DNA from: an uncultured Mycoplasmatota bacterium
GTDB taxonomy: Bacteria > Bacillota_I > Bacilli_A > RF39 > UBA660
Assembly: GCA_900547995.1 (NCBI GenBank)
Contig: URIY01000017.1
Coordinates: 1-31,982 of the forward strand
Direction: 5' to 3'
Length of the DNA: 31,982 nucleotides
In this document: positions 22,428 through 29,674 of the stretch, in pieces
Numbering within the stretch: the first letter of the stretch is position 1
Layout: each line of letters starts with the position of its first letter
Made by a program: the position numbers and the translations under genes
The notes under the pieces: model-generated
The model's input: the letters and a program-made list of their open reading frames with translations, nothing else
Databases searched by the model: none
What the model was told of the DNA's origin: nothing

Positions 22428-24464
22428 ATGTTAACCAATGAAGAATTAAATAAAAAAATTTTAGAATTTGAACAAACTTCTGCAATAGAAGGGGGAAATC
22501 CTTGGGCAATATATAAATGCGCAAAAGATGTCAAAGGATCTAATATAGAAAAATTAGAGGATGCAATAGTAAAAACAGGAAATGCCAAATATATATATGA
22601 ATTTTCCAAAAATATTAAAGGAGCAAATATAGGTAAATTAGAGGATGCAATAGTAAAAACAGGAAATGCCGAATATATATATGAATTTGCCAAAAATATT
22701 AAAAGAGCCAATATCGAAAAATTAAAGGATGCAATAGTAAAAACAGGAGATGCCAAATATATATATGAATTTGCCAAAAATATTAAAGGAACAAATATAG
22801 GTAAATTAGAGGATGCAATAGTAAAAACAGGAAATGCCGAATATATATATGAATTTGCCAAAAATATTAGAGGAGCCAATATCGAAAAATTAGAAAATGC
22901 AATAATACAAACAGGAAATGCTGAATATATATTTGAATTTGCAAGATATATCGAAGGAGCCAATATCGAAAAATTAGAAAACGTACTAATAGAAACAAGA
23001 GCTTTTTATTATATATTGAATTTTGCATTCAAAATTGAAGGAGCAAATATAGGTAAATTAGAAAACACAATAATAGAAACAAAAGATGCCAGATATATAT
23101 ATAATTTTGCAAGATATGTTGAAGGAGCCAATATCGAAAAATTAGAAAACGTACTAATAGAAACAAAAGATGCCGAATATATATTTGAATTTGCCAAAAA
23201 TATTAGAGGAGCCAATATCGAAAAATTAGAAAACGCACTAATAGAAACAAAAGATGCCAAATATATATATTATTTTTCAGGTGTTGAAGGAGCCAATATC
23301 GAAAAATTAGAAAAAGCACTAATGGTAATAGAAAAAAGGGTTTCTGGTTATATATTTGAATTTGCAAGAGATGTCAAGGGAGCCAATATCGAAAAATTAG
23401 AAAACGCACTAATAGAAACAGGTGATTTTGGTTATATATGTGACTTTGCAGTATATGTCAATGGAGCCAATATCGAAAAATTAGAGGATGCAATAATAAA
23501 GGCAGGAAAAGCTGAATATATATATATATTTGCAAGATGTGTCGAAGGGACCAATATCGAAAAATTAGAAAATGCAATAATACAAACAGGATATGCCAAA
23601 TATATATATGAATTTGCAAGATATGTCAAGGGAGCCAATATCGAAAAATTAGAAAACGCACTAATAGAAATAAGGGATTCTTATTATATATTGGAATTTG
23701 CAAGAGATGTCAAGGGAGCCAATATCGAAAAATTAGAAAACGCACTAATAGAAATAAGGGATTCTTGTCATATATGTCATTTTGCAAGAGATGTCAAGGG
23801 AGCCAATATCGAAAAATTAGAAAACGCACTAATAGAAATAAGGGATTCTTGTTATATATTGGATTTTGCAAGCAATGTCAAGGGAGCTAATATTGAAAAA
23901 TTAGAAAACGCACTAATAGAAACAAAAGATGCCGAATATATATATTATTTTTCAGGTGTTGAAGGAGCCAATATCGAAAAATTAGAAAATGCAATAATAC
24001 AAACAGGAGATGTTGAATTTATATATGACTTTGCAATGACTGTTAGAGGAGCCAATGTAGAAAAATTAAAAAAAGCAATAATAGAAACAAAAAATTATGA
24101 ATATATACATAAATTTGTAATTGATAAGATGGAAATAGATATGAAATTACCAAAAGGCGAAGACTTAAGAATGTATCTTGTTAATTCATTTGCAGATAAA
24201 TTATATAATGTATATGAAAAAAGTAGTATTTTAAAATATTTAATAGAAAATAGAGAACTAGGTATTAATGAAATTAGATTAAAAATATATTTTGATTATT
24301 TAAACAATCAAAATTCAACAATTGAAGAGTTAGAAAAATGTAATGAAGAATATATTAGATATGTATCTATGTATTATGGCGAAAAAGATCAAGAAGAAGA
24401 AACAAAGGAAAATTTAGAAAAAAATAACGAGGAAGAAAAAAGCTTTGTTAAGGTAAAAAAGTAA
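22428..24464 (+). CDS. repeat protein 2: about 19 two-helix solenoid repeats (NIEKLEN subtype)
   Basis: 678 aa, the longest of the four. The N-terminal cap (MLTNEELNKKILEFEQTSAI) is followed by about 19 units with pattern NIEKLENAIIETKDAEYIYE and FAKNIKGA. The third to fifth residues of the first helix are near invariant, while residues around the second helix (for example YYILEFARDV, CHICHFARDV, CYILDFASNV in neighbouring units) vary, as expected for a binding surface on a constant scaffold. One unit has an insertion (ALMVIEKRVSGYIF). The C-terminal cap shares DIKM-like KMEIDMKL, NRELGINEIRLKIYFDYLNN and the lysine-rich end with the paralogues. No signal peptide, so probably cytoplasmic. Function unknown. 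Confidence 0.9.
   Translation: MLTNEELNKKILEFEQTSAIEGGNPWAIYKCAKDVKGSNIEKLEDAIVKTGNAKYIYEFSKNIKGANIGKLEDAIVKTGNAEYIYEFAKNIKRANIEKLKDAIVKTGDAKYIYEFAKNIKGTNIGKLEDAIVKTGNAEYIYEFAKNIRGANIEKLENAIIQTGNAEYIFEFARYIEGANIEKLENVLIETRAFYYILNFAFKIEGANIGKLENTIIETKDARYIYNFARYVEGANIEKLENVLIETKDAEYIFEFAKNIRGANIEKLENALIETKDAKYIYYFSGVEGANIEKLEKALMVIEKRVSGYIFEFARDVKGANIEKLENALIETGDFGYICDFAVYVNGANIEKLEDAIIKAGKAEYIYIFARCVEGTNIEKLENAIIQTGYAKYIYEFARYVKGANIEKLENALIEIRDSYYILEFARDVKGANIEKLENALIEIRDSCHICHFARDVKGANIEKLENALIEIRDSCYILDFASNVKGANIEKLENALIETKDAEYIYYFSGVEGANIEKLENAIIQTGDVEFIYDFAMTVRGANVEKLKKAIIETKNYEYIHKFVIDKMEIDMKLPKGEDLRMYLVNSFADKLYNVYEKSSILKYLIENRELGINEIRLKIYFDYLNNQNSTIEELEKCNEEYIRYVSMYYGEKDQEEETKENLEKNNEEEKSFVKVKK
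23671..23922 (+). repeat. three near-identical 84-bp units inside repeat gene 2
   Basis: Units starting TAAGGGATTC at 23671, 23755 and 23839 have an exact 84-bp period (28 codons). They differ mainly at codons of the second helix, so they arose by recent tandem duplication and then changed at those codons. Confidence 0.8.
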
Positions 24465-24477
24465 TGATAAAGGAAAA

Positions 24478-24506
24478 AACAAGTCATAAAATATGATTTG
24501 TTTTTT
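24478..24506 (+). terminator. strong terminator after repeat gene 2
   Basis: AACAAGTCATA (24478-24488) and TATGATTTGTT (24492-24502) form an 11-bp stem with one G-U, followed by T's. An identical hairpin occurs at 28205. Confidence 0.85.
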
Positions 24507-24523
24507 GTACATAATAAAAAAAT

Positions 24524-24554
24524 TTGACTTAGAGTATACTCCAAGTATTATGAT
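24524..24554 (+). promoter_or_regulatory. orphan MerR-type promoter/operator
   Basis: TTGACT (24524-24529), a 19-bp spacer and TATGAT (24549-24554). The spacer overlaps an 18-bp dyad CTTAGAGTATACTCCAAG (24528-24545) with one mismatch. A long spacer with this dyad is the hallmark of MerR-family activated promoters. Only a 24-codon frame (MINILDKINKVNDLKKHYRD...) follows at 24580, and no MerR gene is nearby. Confidence 0.65.
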
Positions 24555-24620
24555 ATATTGTGTAAGATAGGATGATATAATGATAAATATATTAGATAAA
24601 ATTAATAAAGTAAATGATTT

Positions 24621-24701
24621 GAAAAAACATTATAGAGATTATAAAAAATAATTAAATACATTAGTACATAGAGGACAGAATAAATATCTGCTTTTTATGT
24701 G
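24621..24701 (+). pseudogene. relic of the 3' end of a MATE-kinase paralogue with its terminator
   Basis: The frame reads KNIIEIIKNN then TAA (24623-24655), matching NNIIEIIKNN-stop at the end of the MATE-kinase gene. The following 46 nt, including the GCAGA/TTTGC-type hairpin and T run, also match 18008-18052 closely. Confidence 0.65.
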
Positions 24702-24736
24702 ATTTTCTAAGTTCTTAAAAAATTTGGAGTTTTTGG

Positions 24737-24765
24737 TTGCAAATATATATTTAATATGTTATTAT
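24737..24765 (+). promoter_or_regulatory. promoter of repeat-protein gene 3
   Basis: TTGCAA (24737-24742), 17 bp, extended -10 TGTTATTAT ending at 24765. From here to the ATG it is almost identical to the gene 2 region. Confidence 0.7.
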
Positions 24766-24791
24766 ATTAAGCAATTAGGGAGGGAAATTAT

Positions 24792-26282
24792 ATGTTAACC
24801 AATGAAGAATTAAATAAAAAAATTTTAGAATTAGAACAAACTTCTGTCATAGAAGAAGGAAATCCTGTTGCAATATATAATTTTGCAAGAAATGTCAAAG
24901 AAGCCAATATAGAAAAATTAGAGGATGCAATAATAAAAACAATAGGTGCTGGACGTAATGAGTGTATATATAATTTTGCAAGAGATGTAAAGGGAGCCAA
25001 TATCGAAAAATTAGAAAATGCAATAATACAAACAGGAGATGCTGAATTTATATATGACTTTGCAATGACTGTTAGAGGAGCTAATATAGAAAAATTAGAG
25101 AATGCAATAATACAAACAGGAGCTGCTAAATATATATATGAATTTGCAACAAATATTAAAGGGGCCAATATAGGTAAATTAGAGGATGCAATAGTAAAAA
25201 CAGGAAATGCTGAATATATATATAAATTTGCAAAGAAAGTTAAAAATGTTACTATAGGAAAATTAGAAAATGCAATAATACAAACAGGAAATGCTGAATA
25301 TATATATGAATTTGTAACAAATGTCGAAGGAGCCAATATAGGAAAATTAGAAAATGCAATAATAAAAACAGGAGATGCTGAATATATATATGAATTTGCA
25401 ACAAATATTAAAGGAGCTAATATAGAAAAATTAGAAAATGCAATAATAGAAACAAAGAATGCCGGATATATATATAGTTTTGCATTCAGAATTGAAGGAG
25501 CCAATATAGAAAAATTAGAAAAAGCAATAGTAGGAACAAGGAATGCTTATTATATATATGAATTTGCAAGAGATGTCAAAGGGGCCAATATAGAAAAATT
25601 AGAAAACGCGATAACAGAAACAAATGCTGCTTACTATATATATTGTTTTGCAGATGTTAATGGAGCCAATATCGAAAAATTAGAAAATGCAATAATAAAA
25701 ACAAAGGATGCCGAATTCATACTTTGTTTTGCAATAAATGTCAATGGAGCCAATATCGAAAAATTAGAAAATGCAATAATACAAACAGGAGATGCTGAAT
25801 ATATATATGGATTTGCCAAAAATATTAGAGGAGCCAATATAGAAAAATTGAAAAGAGCAATAATAGAAACAAAAAATGCCGAATATATATATAAATTTGC
25901 AAATGATATCAATAAATCTAATATTGATAAGATGGAAATAGATATGATATTAACAAAAGACAAAGACTTAAAGACTATTGGAATGTATCTTGCTGATTCA
26001 TTTGCAAATAAATTATATAATATAGAAAAAAGTAGTACTTTAAAATATTTAATAGAAAATAGAGAACTAGGTATTAATGAAATTAGATTAAGAATATATT
26101 TTGATTACTTGAATAATCCTAATTCAACAGAAGGGGATTTAAAAAACTGCAATGAAGAATATATTAGATATATATCTATGTTTTATGATGAAAAAAATAA
26201 AGATGAAGAAACAAAAGAAAATTCAAAAAGAAATAATGAACAAGGAAAAACTCTTGTTAAGACTAAAAAAATAAATCGATAA
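24792..26282 (+). CDS. repeat protein 3: about 12 two-helix solenoid repeats (NIEKLEN subtype)
   Basis: 496 aa. The N-terminal cap is almost identical to that of repeat protein 2 (MLTNEELNKKILELEQTSVI). About 12 units follow, pattern NIEKLENAIIQTGDAEYIYE and FATNIKGA, with an expanded first unit (KTIGAGRNECIYNF). Its second unit (IIQTGDAEFIYDFAMTVRGA) is nearly the same as the next-to-last unit of protein 2 at DNA level, showing exchange or displaced duplication between genes. The C-terminal cap (DLKTIGMYLADSFANKLYN, NRELGINEIRLRIYFDYLNN) groups it with protein 2. No targeting signal. Function unknown. Confidence 0.9.
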   Translation: MLTNEELNKKILELEQTSVIEEGNPVAIYNFARNVKEANIEKLEDAIIKTIGAGRNECIYNFARDVKGANIEKLENAIIQTGDAEFIYDFAMTVRGANIEKLENAIIQTGAAKYIYEFATNIKGANIGKLEDAIVKTGNAEYIYKFAKKVKNVTIGKLENAIIQTGNAEYIYEFVTNVEGANIGKLENAIIKTGDAEYIYEFATNIKGANIEKLENAIIETKNAGYIYSFAFRIEGANIEKLEKAIVGTRNAYYIYEFARDVKGANIEKLENAITETNAAYYIYCFADVNGANIEKLENAIIKTKDAEFILCFAINVNGANIEKLENAIIQTGDAEYIYGFAKNIRGANIEKLKRAIIETKNAEYIYKFANDINKSNIDKMEIDMILTKDKDLKTIGMYLADSFANKLYNIEKSSTLKYLIENRELGINEIRLRIYFDYLNNPNSTEGDLKNCNEEYIRYISMFYDEKNKDEETKENSKRNNEQGKTLVKTKKINR

Positions 26283-26400
26283 GGAAAAAATATCAATAAA
26301 ATTAATAATCTCCTTTGAATGTCATTAGAATTAAAAGAAATTTAAAGTTAGATAATATTGATGCAACAAATTATTATAAAGAAAAGGTACTTAAAATTAC
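26283..26400 (+). pseudogene. DUF3781-like remnant, copy C
   Basis: The frame RIKRNLKLDNIDATNYYKEK is preserved in the 3' half; the 5' half is frameshifted relative to copies A and D. Confidence 0.5.
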
Positions 26401-26411
26401 TTTTATTTATC

Positions 26412-26440
26412 AAAATAGGATTTTTCCTATTTTTTCTTTT
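26412..26440 (+). terminator. terminator after repeat gene 3
   Basis: AAAATAGGA (26412-26420) and TCCTATTTT (26425-26433) with a 4-nt loop and T-rich tail. Confidence 0.75.
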
Positions 26441-26448
26441 CCTTTTAC

Positions 26449-26477
26449 TTGAAAATATATGTTTAATATGTTATTAT
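26449..26477 (+). promoter_or_regulatory. promoter of repeat-protein gene 4
   Basis: TTGAAA (26449-26454), 17 bp, extended -10 TGTTATTAT ending at 26477. Confidence 0.7.
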
Positions 26478-26503
26478 ACTAGGCAATCAGGGAGGATTAT
26501 TAT

Positions 26504-27997
26504 ATGTTAACAAATGATGAATTAGATAAAAAAATTTTAAGATTTGAACAATCAGAAGAAAAAAGAATCAAAAAAGAAGCAAAGAAAAAAGAAGAAGCAA
26601 CAAAGAGAAGAGAAGAAGAAGCAAAGGAAATATTAAAGAAAAAAGAAGAAAAAGTTATAAAATCTAAAAATCCCGAAGCAATATATGAGTTTGCTAAGAA
26701 TGTTAAGGGAGCCCATATAGACAAATTAGAGGATGCAATAATAGCAATTGGAAAAGATTCCATAAAAGATTCAAATTTTGATGAAGAAGATGCTAAAAAA
26801 GCATACCAGGCTGCTGAATATATGTATAACTTTGCAGAAAATATCGAAGGAGCACATATAGATAAATTAGAAGATGCTATAATAGCGATATGTGTTTCCA
26901 AAATAGCAATGGGTGTTAACGAATATGTATATAAATTTTCTAGATATATAAAGGAAGGAAAAAATATAGACAAATTAGAGGATGCAATAATAGCAACAGG
27001 TGATGCTCATGATATATATGAATTTGCCAGAATAAAGGTAGGAAAAAATATAGACAAATTAGAAAATGCTATAATAGCAAGAGGTGATGCTCGCTATATA
27101 GATTTATTTGCAGAAAATATCGAAGGAGCACATATAGATAAATTAGAAGATGCTATAATAGTAACAGGGTATGCCTACTATATATGTGAGTTTGCTAAGA
27201 ATGTTGAAGGAGCGAATATTTTAAAATTAGAAGACGCTATAATAGCAGCAGGTTATGCTAGAAAAATAATTGAGTTTGCTAAGGATGTAAAAGGAGCACG
27301 TATAGACAAATTAGAAGATGTAATAATAGCCATAGGTGATGCTGCATTTATATATTACTTTGCAAGAGATGTAAAAGGAGCCCATATAGACAAATTAGAA
27401 GATGCTATAATAGCCACAGGTGATGCTAGATATATATATGGATTTGCAACAAATGTGTTTGGGGCACATATAGACAAATTAGAAGCTGGTATAATAGCCA
27501 CAGGTGATGCTGAATATATATGTTGGTTTGCCAGTGATGTCGAAGATACAAATATAGAAAGATTAGGAAATGCTTTAATAGAAATAGGAAATATTGAATA
27601 TATTTCTAGATTCTTTAAACTTCTTAAAGATATATCTATTGATAAATTTGAATTGAAGGTGATATTGAAAAAAGATTATGACTTAAAAAATATTTGTAAA
27701 TATGTTCAAGATTCTTTTTTACATAGATTATATTTTGGTGGAAAAATTGCCACTTTAAAATATCTAATAAAGAATAGAGAAATAGATATTAATGAAATTA
27801 GGTTAAGAATATATTTTGATTACTTGAATAATCCTAATTCAACAGAAGAGGATTTAGAAAAATGTAATAAAGAATATATTAGATATGTATCTATGTTTTA
27901 TGGTGAAAAAAATAAAAATGAAGAAACAAAAGAAAATTCAGGAACAAATAATAAACAAGGAAAAACTCTTGTTAAGACTAAAAAAATAAATGAATAA
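26504..27997 (+). CDS. repeat protein 4: about 10 solenoid repeats with N-terminal charged coiled coil
   Basis: 497 aa. It differs from its paralogues by a Lys/Glu-rich helix of about 45 residues (from SEEKRIKKEAKKKEE to KKKEEKVIKSK) between the N-terminal cap MLTNDELDKKILRFEQ and the first repeat; this should form a coiled coil. About 10 units follow, pattern HIDKLEDAIIATGDARYIYG and FAxNVxGA. The first two are enlarged by insertions (GKDSIKDSNFDEEDAKKAY; CVSKIAMGVNEYVYKF). The C-terminal cap (DYDLKNICKYVQDSFLHRLY, NREIDINEIRLRIYFDYLNN) groups it with repeat protein 1. Cytoplasmic by prediction. Function unknown. Confidence 0.9.
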   Translation: MLTNDELDKKILRFEQSEEKRIKKEAKKKEEATKRREEEAKEILKKKEEKVIKSKNPEAIYEFAKNVKGAHIDKLEDAIIAIGKDSIKDSNFDEEDAKKAYQAAEYMYNFAENIEGAHIDKLEDAIIAICVSKIAMGVNEYVYKFSRYIKEGKNIDKLEDAIIATGDAHDIYEFARIKVGKNIDKLENAIIARGDARYIDLFAENIEGAHIDKLEDAIIVTGYAYYICEFAKNVEGANILKLEDAIIAAGYARKIIEFAKDVKGARIDKLEDVIIAIGDAAFIYYFARDVKGAHIDKLEDAIIATGDARYIYGFATNVFGAHIDKLEAGIIATGDAEYICWFASDVEDTNIERLGNALIEIGNIEYISRFFKLLKDISIDKFELKVILKKDYDLKNICKYVQDSFLHRLYFGGKIATLKYLIKNREIDINEIRLRIYFDYLNNPNSTEEDLEKCNKEYIRYVSMFYGEKNKNEETKENSGTNNKQGKTLVKTKKINE

Positions 27998-28100
27998 GGA
28001 ATTATTCATAGAAAATATTGATAAAATTCATACAACTCATTTGAATGTCAGTAGAATTAAAAGAAATTTAAAGTTAGACAATGTTGATGCAATAAATTAG
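27996..28100 (+). pseudogene. DUF3781-like remnant, copy D
   Basis: Reads KELFIENIDKIHTTHLNVSR, then IKRNLKLDNVDAIN and a TAG. The HTT-x-L-x-V-x-RIK spacing is the closest of the four copies to DUF3781 proteins. It overlaps the stop codon of repeat gene 4, and no start codon or ribosome binding site is present. Confidence 0.55.
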
Positions 28101-28204
28101 AAAAAATATTCTTATTTATAAAAAGGGTAATAATTGGTATTGTAAAATTGAGAATATAAAAATAATGATTAATACATATTTATAGCTGCATATATTATAA
28201 AGTA

Positions 28205-28234
28205 AACAAGTCATAAAATATGATTTGTTTTTTT
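28205..28234 (+). terminator. terminator after repeat gene 4
   Basis: Same AACAAGTCATA/TATGATTTGTT stem (28205-28215, 28219-28229) and T run as at 24478. Confidence 0.85.
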
Positions 28235-28358
28235 GTATATAATAAAAATTTTGATTTAATTTAGTGAGAGGAAATAGATATATTAGATAAAATTATTGTT
28301 ATAATTTTGTGATATATATAGCAATATAATAAAGTAGCTATTAAAAAATTATTTTGAT

Positions 28359-28378
28359 ATGTAAAATATGTTTTACAT
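28359..28378. promoter_or_regulatory. perfect 8-bp-arm dyad upstream of the collagen-like gene
   Basis: ATGTAAAA (28359-28366) and TTTTACAT (28371-28378) around TATG. It lies just upstream of a possible promoter TTGTAC-18 bp-TATATT (about 28396-28425), so it may bind a regulator. Confidence 0.45.
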
Positions 28379-28460
28379 TTTAATAAATATAATTATTGTA
28401 CTTTATTTAATTAGTAATTTATATTATTTTTATTAATATAATATAAATTAGGAGGGAAAT

Positions 28461-29597
28461 ATGTATAATGATTGTAATTGTAATGATAATTATGAAAGAA
28501 TAAAAAAAAGAATAGAAGAAGAACAAAAAAAATATAAACAGTGTTATATACAAGGACCAACGGGTCCAAAAGGTGATTCTGGGATTCAAGGACCTAAAGG
28601 TGATAGAGGGGATCAGGGTCCTGCTACTATAAAAATAGGAAATACTGAAACGGTTGAATATGATGAACCAGCCTTAGTGACAAATAGTGGTACTTCTGAG
28701 GATGTAATTTTAAACTTTAAAATACCAAAGGGAATAAAAGGTGAAAAAGGTGAACAGGGGAATCAGGGTATACAGGGAATAAAAGGTGAAAAAGGTGATA
28801 TTGGTCCACAAGGAATAAAGGGTGAAAGAGGAGATCAAGGACCATCTACTATTCAAATTGGTAATGTTGAAACCATCGAACCAACTGAAGAAGCTGAGGT
28901 TATAAATGTTGGAACACCAGTAGATGTAGTTCTAGACTTTAAAATACCAAAAGGTAACCAAGGAGATATTGGCCCAAGAGGATTACCAGGAGAAATAGGA
29001 AGAACAGAACATATTGCTATAGATGAAACTGAAACTTTAGAACCAGGAGAACCGGCACAAGTTATGGATACATTTGAAAATTGGGTACATCATTTAACTT
29101 TTTTAATTCCAAAAGGAGATAAAGGAAATACTGGAGATAGAGGACCACAAGGACCTGCAGGTCCCCCAGGAACAGAATTTGTATCTTCTTATGGAATTAG
29201 ATATTCAATGACAGATACACAACTTGCTTTACCACAAGGGACAGATACTATAATTCCACTACTTGAAAAAGGAACTGCCTTATTTACAGAATATCCAGAT
29301 GATAATTCAATTAAAATAAAAGAAAATGGAGTTTATTTTATTTCATATTCATTATGTGGCGCGACAAATGAAGATTGTTCTTTAACTATGTCTGTAAGAG
29401 CAAATGGATTATTACAACCGGCTACTAATACAACTAGTGAATTTCAAGCTCAAATAATTAATTGTATAAGTGGTTTCACTATTGTATCACTTAAGGAAAA
29501 TGATCTTATTACATTAAATGTAAAACCATCTATGACTGTTAATATAATATTTAATGGAAGCACTAGTGCCGTGTTAAGTGTTATCAAAATACATTAA
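28461..29597 (+). CDS. collagen-like protein with C1q/BclA-like C-terminal domain
   Basis: 378 aa. After a charged N-terminal helix (YERIKKRIEEEQKKYKQ) come four blocks of Gly-X-Y triplets (for example GPTGPKGDSGIQGPKGDRG, GIKGEKGEQGNQGIQGIKG, GPQGPAGPPG) separated by three copies of a 40-residue module of the type IGNTETVEYDEPALV...VILNFKIPKG. The last 135 residues look like the jelly-roll trimer domain of BclA/C1q-type bacterial collagens. Such proteins form triple-helical stalks on spores or cell surfaces, or phage fibres. There is no signal peptide or LPXTG anchor, so surface attachment would be by an unusual route. The ribosome binding site AGGAGG is 6 nt upstream. Its intact tail shows what the pseudogene at 10331 has lost. 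Confidence 0.88.
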   Translation: MYNDCNCNDNYERIKKRIEEEQKKYKQCYIQGPTGPKGDSGIQGPKGDRGDQGPATIKIGNTETVEYDEPALVTNSGTSEDVILNFKIPKGIKGEKGEQGNQGIQGIKGEKGDIGPQGIKGERGDQGPSTIQIGNVETIEPTEEAEVINVGTPVDVVLDFKIPKGNQGDIGPRGLPGEIGRTEHIAIDETETLEPGEPAQVMDTFENWVHHLTFLIPKGDKGNTGDRGPQGPAGPPGTEFVSSYGIRYSMTDTQLALPQGTDTIIPLLEKGTALFTEYPDDNSIKIKENGVYFISYSLCGATNEDCSLTMSVRANGLLQPATNTTSEFQAQIINCISGFTIVSLKENDLITLNVKPSMTVNIIFNGSTSAVLSVIKIH

Positions 29598-29622
29598 GAA
29601 TAGAAAACTCTATTCTTTTTAA
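29597..29622 (+). terminator. terminator after the collagen-like gene
   Basis: AGAATAGA (29597-29604) and TCTATTCT (29609-29616) form an 8-bp stem with a 4-nt loop and a T run; it overlaps the stop codon. Confidence 0.85.
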
Positions 29623-29674
29623 TTACTTCACTTTTCCTTTTTAACATAGATTATTATAGAGGAAGGTGATAATT

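Larger units (their letters stand above)
28101..28460. other. gene-free spacer before the collagen-like gene
   Basis: No coding frame was found. It contains the terminator at 28205, a stretch (28261-28300) resembling the region after the orphan MerR-type promoter (shared GATATATTAGATAAAATT-like block), a dyad at 28359 and the promoter of the collagen-like gene. Confidence 0.5.

Noticed and set aside
20386..26973. Many long open frames on the minus strand across the repeat-protein genes
   Set aside because: They mirror the tandem repeats of the plus-strand genes, lack ribosome binding sites and have low-complexity Ser/Ile/Leu-rich translations. They are codon-composition shadows.
20298..27997. 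CRISPR-like periodic repeats
   Set aside because: The 84-90-bp period is in frame with proteins, the repeats are contiguous without unique spacers, and no cas gene is present.
28461..29597. Prophage tail fibre as the call for the collagen-like gene
   Set aside because: No phage structural, lysis or packaging genes are near, and a second decayed copy lies elsewhere in the window; a surface or coat protein is more likely, though a fibre is not excluded.
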